DNA of 64,000 nt from Rhizobium sp. ZPR4 (GTDB taxonomy: Bacteria > Pseudomonadota > Alphaproteobacteria > Rhizobiales > Rhizobiaceae): positions 144,377 to 208,376 of the forward strand of contig NZ_CP157971.1 of assembly GCF_040215725.1 (NCBI RefSeq). Reading direction: 5' to 3'. Under the pieces are notes generated by a model. It had not been told where the DNA came from and did not search any database. It was given only the letters and a program-made list of their open reading frames with translations. Position numbers and translations under genes: made by a program. Below, one piece after another: positions 34,596-41,796 of the stretch (its first letter is position 1; each line of letters starts with the position of its first letter).

Positions 34596-34800
34596 TCGCC
34601 CCTCGGGCGAAAACGGCTGTTGGTATACCAACAGCCTATCCTGCCATCTCTCACCGAACCCATCTGGCCGCCGTGCCCGAGGCGCCCATGCTGTTGCGAG
34701 TCGCCAGACAAAGCAACAGCGGTCACAGGCTGATTGCCTGTGACCCGCGCCGGAGGGACAGCACGGTGGCCAGATGGGTTCGGTGAGAGATACTGAAGGA
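34596..34800 (+). other. oriT: Candidate origin of transfer (oriT) with P-type nic
   Basis: A perfect 22-bp palindrome (34615-34636, left arm GGCTGTTGGTA) runs directly into CCTATCCTG (34635-34643). This matches the nic core YATCCTG|Y of RP4-, Ti-border- and other MOBP-type origins, with the predicted cut after G34643. A 15-base hairpin (TCGCCC/GGGCGA) lies upstream. Downstream a 31-base inverted repeat (34648-34678 and 34763-34793, two mismatches) encloses two perfect hairpins, GCTGTTGC/GCAACAGC and GGTCACAGGC/GCCTGTGACC. The region is non-coding. The relaxase here is MOBP-like, which fits, but lies 25 kb away. Confidence 0.7.
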
Positions 34801-35157
34801 GCCGTCGTCGTGAGCTGCCGGGATGGTCGTGACCGTAGGGAACGGGCATCGATGGCCGGCGAACGATGCGACGGAGAGCACACCGCAGGAGAGGAGGACC
34901 ACCTGCGGCGGATGCCTAAAGCATGAAGGCGCAGCGCAAGGTGATCCTCCTCTCCGTGTTGTTTGGGGAAGTCGCGGCAGCGTCCGCCTACCGGACCGAA
35001 AGGCCGTGCGGGTCTTTACCCGCACCACAGGGAGAGGGGAGGTTGAGGGGAGAGGCGGCAAGTCTCTCCCCTCAAGACCGCGTGCAGGCTCGATGCCGGG
35101 AAGCGGTCAAGCTCGCAGAAGAGACGAGAGACGGCAAGAGCCGCCTCCCGTCCCGCA
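34801..35157. repeat. Cluster of long inverted repeats downstream of nic
   Basis: No gene. Perfect or near-perfect inverted repeats: GGAGAGGAGGA.CACC arms at 34888-34903 and 34940-34955 (one mismatch), GTGCGGGT/ACCCGCAC at 35006-35025, and 12-base arms TTGAGGGGAGAG/CTCTCCCCTCAA at 35043-35075. Together with the oriT hairpins they would make the first 430 nucleotides of a transferred single strand highly structured, as expected for a priming (ssi-like) or protein-loading element. Confidence 0.6.
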
Positions 35158-35643
35158 TCAATCGGAGACGACGTGTGCGATGCTGATCGCGATGTCCGCC
35201 TCATTGCGGATCGCACCGACGATCGGGGCGAGCGTGCCCAACTCATCCACGGTGAGTGCAACGAGTGTCGGATAGGCGACCTCTATGCCGTCGCAATCGG
35301 CGGAGAGCGCATTATGCCATTCGCCGCCGTTTACCCGGTACTCGTGAGTGTTGAAGTCGATTTCGAAATCATCGAGCAGTGTGATCAGGAAACGGGCAAA
35401 GCATTCCTCTTCGCCACGAAGCTGGAAGGCGACAAGACCTTCCTCGTCCGGCTCGCTGGCGAGCTGGCGCTCCAGCGCCGTTATGGATTGTACCCGCGCA
35501 ATTGCCGCTTCCAGGCCGTTAACGAGCCCGTCATGCAGTTTGAGCAAGAATTCGTCCTCGCAGTCGATGCGATTTGCAAGGACGATGAGCCTCAAGCCCG
35601 CAAGCACTGCGAGTTGATGGACGTAGTACCAGGTATCGGACAT
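35158..35643 (-). CDS. Unknown leading-region protein
   Basis: A 161-residue acidic protein, no signal peptide. Start ATG 35643 follows GGAAAGGAG, which decides against the longer open frame. The ribosome site lies in a hairpin (35652-35677) in which CTCCTTTC pairs with GAAAGGAG, so translation may be controlled by RNA folding. A 120-bp repeat element lies about 100 bases upstream. No family recognised. Confidence 0.6.
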   Translation of the reverse strand: MSDTWYYVHQLAVLAGLRLIVLANRIDCEDEFLLKLHDGLVNGLEAAIARVQSITALERQLASEPDEEGLVAFQLRGEEECFARFLITLLDDFEIDFNTHEYRVNGGEWHNALSADCDGIEVAYPTLVALTVDELGTLAPIVGAIRNEADIAISIAHVVSD

Positions 35644-35694
35644 ATCAGTGTCTCCTTTCCGTCTCTGACGAAAGGAGGCCGCACCGTAGCCGCG

Positions 35695-35818
35695 AGGGGT
35701 CAGGGATCGCGGAACGCGACCGCCAGCGGCGGCAAGCGGAGGAGCCGATTTTCTGACGATGGCCCGAAGGGACGGCGGCGGAAAATTGGAGGAGCCGCGC
35801 CGTCCGTGACGCCGGAGT
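35695..35818 (-). repeat. Leading-region repeat element, copy 1
   Basis: About 120 bases clearly similar to 36727-36845. Core: CCGATTTTC (35745-35753) pairs with GAAAATTGG (35781-35789) over a 27-base loop, with GGAGGAGCCG repeated at 35738 and 35788. The stem is 102 bases upstream of the minus-strand start at 35643. Confidence 0.65.
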
Positions 35819-36141
35819 GGCGGGTGCACAATGAGACGTCAGAGAGAGCTAGACCACGGCGCCGCAGGCGCCGTGTCCGTATCCGGCGTCCAGCCGGCCA
35901 TGCAGTCTATCCTCGGCCATTGTCATGGAACAGTGGCACGCCGGTCCGACAGCCGCGAGAGCGGGCGTCACCCGAATGGGACGAAACCCGCCAGGGGTTC
36001 GGTGAGCGACAGCGAATAGCACCGTCCGCCGCAGGCGGCTCGCCCGTCACGCACAAACCCATCATTGCAATGAATCAATCAACAGCGACCGATTCAAATA
36101 TGTCGTTGGACGCAAAGTCTGGCCTGTCCGATTCTTGCATC

Positions 36142-36441
36142 ATGATCGCACAGCCCTACCAGCTCTATGTCGAACGCACGGACGCCAGGAAGAACATGGC
36201 ACGGTTCTATGCGATGTCGATCGAACCGACGCTGTTCGGTGAGGTATGTGTCGTGCGCCGGTGGGGCCGCATCGGGTCAGGAGGGCAGAGGATGGTGCAT
36301 CATTTCCAGAGAGAAGAGGAAGCGGTCGGCCTGTTCCTTGAACTTCTGCGGCAGAAGCGGAGGCGCGGATATTGTCCGAGATCGCATTTGACGCGATTGG
36401 CGACTGTCTCACCGATGGCGGAAGGATGTCCGGCGAAGTGA
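36142..36441 (+). CDS. WGR-domain protein
   Basis: A 99-residue protein formed almost entirely by a WGR domain (YQLYVERTDARKNMARFY, then VVRRWGRIGSGGQ), a small nucleic-acid-binding fold. I take ATG 36142 because the domain begins at once; an in-frame ATG at 36070 would add a polar tail. It is one of the few plus-strand genes in this block. Single-domain WGR proteins are common on rhizobial plasmids; their role is not established. Confidence 0.82.
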   Translation: MIAQPYQLYVERTDARKNMARFYAMSIEPTLFGEVCVVRRWGRIGSGGQRMVHHFQREEEAVGLFLELLRQKRRRGYCPRSHLTRLATVSPMAEGCPAK

Positions 36442-36500
36442 TGCTTCGAGCCAGACGCGCCAGTCGACCCGGCGCGTCAGGCTCGGTGACATGGCGAAAG

Positions 36501-36518
36501 CCGCCCTCAGAAGGGCGG
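36501..36518 (-). terminator. Hairpin at end of the 54-residue gene
   Basis: CCGCCCT and AGGGCGG form a seven-base stem around the stop codon of the small gene ending at 36507. There is no long T-run, so it may act as a stabilising or weak termination hairpin. Confidence 0.4.
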
Positions 36519-36671
36519 CTCAGCGTCGATTGCGCCCTCCTGTTCGGCCATGATTACCGCCAACTCGGCGCAGGCGAGTTCCAGCTCGACCTTGATCTCG
36601 CGGCGTTCGTCGGGATACACGGCATTTCGCAATTCGGCCCGCAGCTCTTCGATGTGTTGTTCTAGAAGCAT
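36507..36671 (-). CDS. Small helical protein
   Basis: A 54-residue protein (MLLEQHIEELRAEL..., ending AEPPF) predicted to be one or two long amphipathic helices. AAGGAG precedes ATG 36671, and an 8-base inverted repeat CGTCGTCT/AGACGACG (36672-36703) brackets that site. Repeat copy 2 lies about 100 bases upstream at the same distance as copy 1 from its gene. A similar small coiled-coil protein is often seen on rhizobial plasmids; its function is unknown. Confidence 0.65.
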   Translation of the reverse strand: MLLEQHIEELRAELRNAVYPDERREIKVELELACAELAVIMAEQEGAIDAEPPF

Positions 36672-36726
36672 CGTCGTCTCCTTGACGTTTGTGAAAGACG
36701 ACGCGCGCGGTCATGGGGGCGTGGCG

Positions 36727-36845
36727 GGGTCAAGGATCGCGTCAGCGACCGGCGGAGCCGGTGAGTGGGGGAGCCGATTTTGTCGGAGCGCAGGGTACCG
36801 GAGCGGAGGCAAAATTGGGGGCACCGCTCGTCCTTGAGACCGGCA
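36727..36845 (-). repeat. Leading-region repeat element, copy 2
   Basis: Copy of the element at 35695-35818. Core stem CCGATTTTG (36774-36782) with CAAAATTGG (36810-36818), again a 27-base loop. The closing pair is G-C here and C-G in copy 1, a compensatory change. The stem lies 103 bases upstream of the start at 36671. Confidence 0.65.
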
Positions 36846-37066
36846 TGCTCCCATGGCATCCTCGAACGGACTGAGCAGATATCTCCTCTCCGTATCGCAC
36901 CCGAACGCGAGGACGGGCTCGATGCCCGTCTTCGGGTTATCTTACACCTGACCACGTGAATAACTGTGGAGATCCGGGCTTTCCTCGCCATTTGCCGTAG
37001 CGTGTCGATGACAGCGCCGATCGGCAATGGCAGGGATTCTGCATCTGACACGATGCGGAGAAGAAT
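36846..37066. other. Intergenic DNA upstream of the HU gene
   Basis: About 220 bases with no gene. Presumably holds the HU promoter; I see no clear -35/-10 pair or operator. Confidence 0.3.
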
Positions 37067-37345
37067 ATGACGACTACAAACGAAATCGCCGACAAGATCG
37101 CAAGCGAGCATGGGCTGACCAAGGTTCAGGGCAAGGCCATCGTCGAGGCGGTAATCGCCTCTATTACCGCAGCCGCGGTTGCGGGTAACGAAACGTCGCT
37201 GCCCGGCTTCGGCAAGTTTAAAGTGAAGGAGACGCCTGAGCGCGAAGCGCGTAACCCGGCGACAGGTGCGACGATAAAGGTGGCCGCTGCCAAGAAGCTG
37301 GCGTTCACGCCGGCCAAGGCTCTCAAGGACGCGCTGAACAAGTAG
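37067..37345 (+). CDS. HU-family DNA-binding protein
   Basis: A 92-residue histone-like protein that bends and compacts DNA as a dimer. The fold is complete: helical N-terminus (EIADKIASEHGLTKVQGKAIV), the GFGKFKVKETPEREARNPATG arm with the conserved RNPATG tip, and the C-terminal AFTPAKALKDALN helix. A strong terminator follows. A plasmid-borne HU-like protein in a leading region could protect or fold incoming DNA; that role is inferred. Confidence 0.92.
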   Translation: MTTTNEIADKIASEHGLTKVQGKAIVEAVIASITAAAVAGNETSLPGFGKFKVKETPEREARNPATGATIKVAAAKKLAFTPAKALKDALNK

Positions 37346-37366
37346 CCTGGTCGGCCAGGCAAAAAA

Positions 37367-37391
37367 ATAGCCCGGCGCTGTGCCGGGCTAT
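37367..37391. terminator. Bidirectional rho-independent terminator
   Basis: A ten-base perfect stem ATAGCCCGGC/GCCGGGCTAT with a five-base loop, A-run on the left and TTTTCGTTTTC on the right. It can end both the HU gene and the convergent gene at 37410. Confidence 0.9.
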
Positions 37392-37409
37392 TTTCGTTTT
37401 CGGTGTGCG

Positions 37410-37742
37410 TTAGCGAGCGGGTGTCCCGTTGATAAGATCCTGAATGATCGCGTCGCTGACGGCGTGATGCGCTTCGCGGGCATGATCGTCCAAGAGCTTG
37501 TGAAGAATGCCCGAGGCCAACGGTATGAAGTCGAAACCGCGTGCGATTGCCGCGGTCCGCAGTAGCGACAGTGTTTCGAACTCGCGGAAGTCTGTCCCGA
37601 GCCAGAGTTCAAGATCCTCGCCATCGGCGTCCGGAAATGCCTGGAGGAAGTACGTCTGAAGCGGTCGGTCGTAGCCGATGATGGCATCCGGGTCCGCATG
37701 GCGGGATGCGGTTCGGCTGACAGTGATCGTGTAGCGGCTCAT
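37410..37742 (-). CDS. Unknown leading-region protein
   Basis: A 110-residue protein starting MSRYTITVSRTASRHADPD, no signal peptide or membrane helix. The start is supported by AAGGAG. A perfect GC-rich hairpin (11-base arms, GCCGGCCCCGA, 37767-37790) lies 24 bases upstream of the start codon. The gene belongs to the string of small minus-strand genes of this block. No family recognised. Confidence 0.6.
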   Translation of the reverse strand: MSRYTITVSRTASRHADPDAIIGYDRPLQTYFLQAFPDADGEDLELWLGTDFREFETLSLLRTAAIARGFDFIPLASGILHKLLDDHAREAHHAVSDAIIQDLINGTPAR

Positions 37743-37766
37743 GGCGGTCTCCTTTGGAATGGGGAC

Positions 37767-37790
37767 GCCGGCCCCGATGTCGGGGCCGGC
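37767..37790 (-). promoter_or_regulatory. Leader hairpin upstream of the 110-residue gene
   Basis: GCCGGCCCCGA and TCGGGGCCGGC pair over a two-base loop, just before the ribosome site of the gene starting at 37742. It lies between that gene and DUF736, as terminator, attenuator or RNA stabiliser. Confidence 0.5.
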
Positions 37791-37798
37791 GGTCCGGT

Positions 37799-38122
37799 TC
37801 AGGCCGGGCTGTTCCAGAGGATGACCTTCTTGCCGGGCTCACCGCCGGGCGCCGGGGCGACGTTGCCGAAGATCACGCCGATTTCGGGCGCTTCGAGCTT
37901 CGTGGAGATGTATTCCTCGCCTGTCTGGCGGGAAATGCGATTCCAGCCTGCGCCGATCTCGAAGCCGGTCTTGCGATGGATGATGCGATAGTCCGGAGCT
38001 TCTTCGCTCGCCTTGCTGGCGTTCGGGATGAGAGCAATCGGGGCGTTGACCCGGATGGTGGCGAAGATGCCTTCGAGAGTGCCGTCGGTCTTTTCGGTGA
38101 GGGTTGCGATCGTGGTAGCCAT
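37799..38122 (-). CDS. DUF736 family protein
   Basis: A 107-residue DUF736 protein. Family pattern is visible: TDGTLEGIFATI, then PDYRIIHRKTGFEIGAGWNRIS, YISTKLEAPEIG and final KVILWN. DUF736 genes are frequent on alphaproteobacterial plasmids and integrative elements; no biochemical role is established. AAGGAG supports the start, and a hairpin ATCGGGA/TCCCGAT (38143-38160) precedes the ribosome site. Confidence 0.88.
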   Translation of the reverse strand: MATTIATLTEKTDGTLEGIFATIRVNAPIALIPNASKASEEAPDYRIIHRKTGFEIGAGWNRISRQTGEEYISTKLEAPEIGVIFGNVAPAPGGEPGKKVILWNSPA

Positions 38123-38142
38123 GGGATTGTCTCCTTCGTTGT

Positions 38143-38286
38143 ATCGGGACCATTCCCGATGGCGCCAGAAGAAGGGGCTGTGCCGCAGGCGTCACCGAAG
38201 CTTTAGCGAAGGGGAACCCCCTTGCGGGGTTGACGCTGATCGCGGCCGGTCCCTTAGAAAGGCGACATAAAGAACGGGAATGGTCC
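38143..38286 (-). repeat. Nested inverted repeats upstream of DUF736
   Basis: Local hairpin ATCGGGA/TCCCGAT at 38143-38160. The same segment (GGACCATTCCCG, 38147-38158) is also complementary to CGGGAATGGTCC at 38275-38286, so two alternative folds are possible, one local and one long-range. Confidence 0.5.
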
Positions 38287-38699
38287 TTGATTGCGACGTC
38301 GGCAGGAGACCTCACCGTGGCTGCCCTTTGCGGACCCGCGGAGTGCCACGCTCGTCGATTGCGTCGGTGAGTGTTCGGGTCAACGGATGCTGGCATTCAA
38401 CCAGATGAACGCGGCGAGAGCGACCATCAGTTCCAGTCCCATCGTCATTGTCAGAAATGGCTTCGGTGGGTGTGGCGCTCGAATTGCCGTACGCTGTGGC
38501 GGGACTACAGCTCGGTTGAAGTTGAATAAGGGTCACGACACCGGCTTGATTTCCAGGCATCGCTCTCGCGCCAATGATGATCCGGAAACGGTAGCTGCCG
38601 CAAACACTCGGCAGTCGGAGAGTCGCGTCGTGAGGACCGCCTCCAACGGAGAGGGAGCCGCCGGAGATGTCCCGCATGATCACCGCTTTCGATCGCGGC
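38287..38699. other. Stretch without a supported gene
   Basis: About 410 bases. Open frames exist on both strands, but none has a convincing ribosome site or recognisable family. No mobile-element ends seen. Confidence 0.35.
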
Positions 38700-39119
38700 T
38701 CAATCGAGGCGGTTGACCCGGCCGGATCTGCCACGCGCCTCCGCGAACAGCCTGGCGATCTTCACCATGAAGGGTTTGCTGAAGCGGCCGAGGACGTCCT
38801 GATCTGACTCGATGTACCAGGAGAGTTCGACGATGTCGTAATTGTATTCGTCGGCCATGATCCAGCACTGCTTCAGATCGCTTAAGCCCGCGCGCTTACG
38901 CTCGATCTCCGGGATCTCCAGAGCGGCCCGACCGGTCTGCGGCGACTGCGTGGTGATGGCGAGAAGGGCCAGATGGGTATTCCCATCGGAGGCGCTTCGG
39001 ATGGCGATGACGACGCAGACCGGGCGCTGCTTGCGGCCTTCGGTTTCGCCGCGCTGCTGCTGCCAGGCCCAGAGATATGGATAGGAAATGACTTCGCCGG
39101 GCCGGAATTCACGGCTCAT
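38700..39119 (-). CDS. PemK/MazF-like toxin
   Basis: A 139-residue protein with the MazF/PemK-type start: GEVISYPYLWAWQQQ, then GRKQRPVCVVIA and LLAITTQSP, the beta-barrel core of these mRNA interferases. Start is ATG 39119 (or 39122), overlapping the end of the upstream antitoxin gene, as is usual for toxin-antitoxin pairs. It differs from short MazF toxins by a C-terminal helical tail with a charged end. Activity is not proven. Confidence 0.68.
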   Translation of the reverse strand: MSREFRPGEVISYPYLWAWQQQRGETEGRKQRPVCVVIAIRSASDGNTHLALLAITTQSPQTGRAALEIPEIERKRAGLSDLKQCWIMADEYNYDIVELSWYIESDQDVLGRFSKPFMVKIARLFAEARGRSGRVNRLD

Positions 39120-39369
39120 CATCGTAGCCTTCGCCGCGCGCCAGCCGATCGATCGCCTCGTCGAACAATTCCGCATGCTCGGCGGGCATCTCGGAGATAT
39201 GATAGGCGCGGCGGGGATCGCCGCCCGTGCGCATGCGCTCGTAGTGCTCGTAACTCATCAGCACAAAGCGAGGCTTCTTGTGGCGGGTGAGCATGACCGG
39301 TTCGCGGCTTGCCGCATCGGTAATATCGCCGATCTGTTTGTTCAGGTCGCCTGTGGTGAACTGCTTCAT
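39109..39369 (-). CDS. Phd/YefM-type antitoxin
   Basis: An 86-residue antitoxin with the typical start MKQFTTGDLNKQIGDITDAA and the segment REPVMLTRHKKPRFVLMSYEHYERM, a Phd/YefM DNA-binding fold. The acidic C-terminus should wrap the toxin. It is upstream of and overlaps the PemK-like gene. An AT-rich promoter region with repeated TTCCAT words lies at 39390-39420. Confidence 0.85.
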   Translation of the reverse strand: MKQFTTGDLNKQIGDITDAASREPVMLTRHKKPRFVLMSYEHYERMRTGGDPRRAYHISEMPAEHAELFDEAIDRLARGEGYDDEP

Positions 39370-39446
39370 CGTTGCTGGCCTCCGCTAGACTTCCATATAT
39401 TCCATGTTTTCCATATTTTCAAGAAAAACGGCGCTCACGCGCCGTC

Positions 39447-40376
39447 TCATGAAGCCTGCCAGACCGGAATGCCGAGGCGACGCGCCTTGTCGGCAAGATT
39501 GCCGGTAATGCCGTTTCCGGGAAAGACGATCAATCCGACGGGCATGACCGACAGCATCTCGTCATTGCGCCGGAACGGCGCCGCCTTGGCGTGCTTGGTC
39601 CAGTTGGGTTTGAAGGTGATCTGCGTCACCCGGCGCGCTTTAGCCCAGCAGGCGGCGATGCGTTCGGCCCCTTTCGGCGAGCCGCCATGCATCAAAACCA
39701 TATCTGTGTGTTTGGCATGCACCTGATCGAGCTTCGCCCAGATCCGTTCATGGTCGTTGTAGTCCATGCCGCCAGCGAACGCGATCTTGGTGCCGGCCGG
39801 AATCAGGACTTCGGTTTCGGCGCGCCGGCGGGCGGAGAGGAAGTCCCGGCTATCGATCATCGCCGCCGTCATGTTGGCGTGGTTGACCTTGGAGCCGGTG
39901 CGCGGCCGCCAGGATGAACCGGTCTGCGCCTCGAACAGGTCGGCCGCGTAGTCGCGCATGAACTCGAAGCTGTTCCGGCGTTCAAGCAGCGTGATGCCCT
40001 CGGCGATGAGGCGTTCGAGTTCGACGCTCTTCACCTCCGAGCCGTCCTGCTCGCGCTGGCCGGTGCGCTGCGCCTCCTCGTTGCGATCGAGTTCGCGCTG
40101 GATGCGCTCGCCGGCGCGATGGAAGAGATTGGGGATCGACCAGAACAGGTCTTCGAGATCGGGTTCCAGCCGCGTGTCCCCGAGCATTTCGGCGAGAGCG
40201 TCGAAGATCGTGGTGATCGAAGACTGGACCTGCGGCTCCTCCGGCAATGGCCGTGGGTCGGGCTCGTCCTGGAAGGGGCGATAGCCGAAGACCTGCATCT
40301 CGTAGATGAAGCGATCGGTCGGGGAAGACGCGTGGTGGGGCTCGAAGGTGTCGTCGGGCTGAAGGATCAGGTCCAT
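39447..40376 (-). CDS. DUF2493 / SLOG-fold nucleotide-binding protein
   Basis: A 309-residue protein. The C-terminal 120 residues form a YspA/DUF2493 domain: KIAFAGGMDYNDHERIW, then MVLMHGGSPKGAERIAACWA and VIVFPG-like GLIVFPGNGITG. Such SLOG proteins bind nucleotide-derived ligands. The N-terminal 170 residues are helical and acidic. ATG 40376 has GGAG eight bases upstream; ATG 40388 is an alternative. SLOG domains are common in mobile-element and defence contexts. Confidence 0.85.
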   Translation of the reverse strand: MDLILQPDDTFEPHHASSPTDRFIYEMQVFGYRPFQDEPDPRPLPEEPQVQSSITTIFDALAEMLGDTRLEPDLEDLFWSIPNLFHRAGERIQRELDRNEEAQRTGQREQDGSEVKSVELERLIAEGITLLERRNSFEFMRDYAADLFEAQTGSSWRPRTGSKVNHANMTAAMIDSRDFLSARRRAETEVLIPAGTKIAFAGGMDYNDHERIWAKLDQVHAKHTDMVLMHGGSPKGAERIAACWAKARRVTQITFKPNWTKHAKAAPFRRNDEMLSVMPVGLIVFPGNGITGNLADKARRLGIPVWQAS

Positions 40377-40747
40377 GATGGTCTCCATCGGTTTGGGCCG
40401 CGCCTCTCGCGGCCTGACGGCGAACCCGTTCACGCGGGCCGAGGCCGGAACCGCAAGCGAAGTGCCGCGGCCCAGCGAAGCGCCGGGCGGCGGAGGGAGG
40501 GTTTCTTGATCCGCGAGGAATGGCGGCCATCGCATCGGCCCGAAAATTGGGAACCGGTTTTCGGAAAAGCCGATGCGCAAACATGGCCCGGCAGGGGAAG
40601 AAACGTGACCGACCCGCTGAAGGCCGAGGCCCGCGTGGTAAGGGTCGCCTCTCGGCAGGCCCGCGGGCGCGCGCCCATCCGGAATGAGGCCAATGTACCG
40701 CATTCGCCGGCAGCGCCCGAACCCCTCCCCTGCCTCTGCGCCCAGAC
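40377..40747. other. Intergenic DNA between DUF2493 and Toprim genes
   Basis: About 370 bases with no gene I can support; it holds the REP-like palindrome at 40531-40577. Confidence 0.4.
40531..40577. repeat. Rhizobial REP-like extragenic palindrome
   Basis: Nested inverted repeats: outer arms CGCATCGGC/GCCGATGCG, inner arms CCGAAAA/TTTTCGG around TTGGGAACCGG. The words match the short intergenic palindromes found in many copies in rhizobial genomes. It supports the Rhizobiales assignment. Confidence 0.75.
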
Positions 40748-41785
40748 TCACGCCGGCAGGAATGCCATCGCGTCTTCCGGGACGAGTTGAGCCCTGAGGC
40801 TTGCCGTTAGCCGGTCCGGGCCCAGCCAGCGAAGATCCTCGTTGAAGTCGCCGAGCTCAGGCGACAGCACCAGCGGCAGGATTCCCTCTTCCTGTGCCCG
40901 GCGGCTCAATGCTTCGATCCCATGTCGGCCGGCGGCATCCGCGTCGGCGGCGATGTAAACGCGCCGGCATTCCGGCGGGAAGCGGAAGGCGGCAAGGTGA
41001 TTGGCCGTGAGCGCCGCCACCAGCGGCATGCCGGGCATGACATGCGATAGCGACAGCATGGTCTCAAGCCCCTCGCCTGCCGCCATCACCGCGACAGGTG
41101 CATTGACCGGAAAACCGAAGCGGACGCCATTCCCGAGGAGCCCGCCAAGCGCGCGGCGCGGATCGTCGACCTTCGCCTTGCCGACGCCCTCGGGATCTAG
41201 CCAGGTGCGGTGGACGCCGGTGATCGCGCCGGCACAGTCGGTCACGGCGGCGATCAGCGCGGGATAGCTGCTCATCCGGCCTGTGACGAGGTCGCGATAG
41301 TAGGACGACGGGTGGAAACGGAGCGCCGCATGGGTGGATGCCCTCAGGATACCGCGCTCGCGGAGATAGGCATCAGCCAATGTGCCGGCCAGCGGCTGTG
41401 TCATCCGAAACAGACGCCTGGCGCGCTCAGACGCTGGCCGTTCAATCGGTTGAGGTTCATCGGTGTCGCCCTTGCCAAATGGCAGCGGCTTGGGTCGAGG
41501 CAGGCTGAGGAACTGACGCGCCGCGTCTGCAACGTCGCGGAAGTCGACGAGGCCGCAGGTCTCGCGGACGAGGTCGAGCAGATTGCCAGATTGGCCGGTC
41601 GCCGCATCCGTCCATCGGCCGGCGCGGGGACCGCTCAGATGGACATAGAGCGAGCGGCCCTTGTTGTTGCCGACATCGCCGACGAGCCAGTAATTGCCGG
41701 CCCGGCGGCCGGCGGAGAGATAGTGGCGGCAGACCGCCTCCGCGTCCTGCGCGAGACGATCCGCCAGATCAGAAGCGGAAAGCAT
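40748..41785 (-). CDS. Toprim-domain primase-like protein
   Basis: A 345-residue protein with an N-terminal zinc-free primase-like region (YWLVGDVGNNKGRSLYVHL, RWTDAATGQSGNLLDLV) and a C-terminal Toprim domain: glutamate in GEGLETMLS near residue 238 and DxD in AADADAAGRHG near 280. Proteins of this DUF7146/Toprim type occur on alphaproteobacterial plasmids. It follows the large helicase by 11 bases, so both are likely one transcript. A role in priming or repair of incoming single strands is plausible. Confidence 0.85.
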   Translation of the reverse strand: MLSASDLADRLAQDAEAVCRHYLSAGRRAGNYWLVGDVGNNKGRSLYVHLSGPRAGRWTDAATGQSGNLLDLVRETCGLVDFRDVADAARQFLSLPRPKPLPFGKGDTDEPQPIERPASERARRLFRMTQPLAGTLADAYLRERGILRASTHAALRFHPSSYYRDLVTGRMSSYPALIAAVTDCAGAITGVHRTWLDPEGVGKAKVDDPRRALGGLLGNGVRFGFPVNAPVAVMAAGEGLETMLSLSHVMPGMPLVAALTANHLAAFRFPPECRRVYIAADADAAGRHGIEALSRRAQEEGILPLVLSPELGDFNEDLRWLGPDRLTASLRAQLVPEDAMAFLPA

Positions 41786-41796
41786 GCGGACCTCCG

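Noticed and set aside
35173..36441. 422-codon plus-strand open frame upstream of the WGR domain
   Set aside because: Only the last 100 codons (WGR) look like protein; the rest is antisense to a minus-strand gene and runs through the repeat element.
38312..38734. 140-codon minus-strand open frame
   Set aside because: Overlaps the end of the toxin gene, lacks a ribosome site and resembles nothing recognised; left as non-coding.
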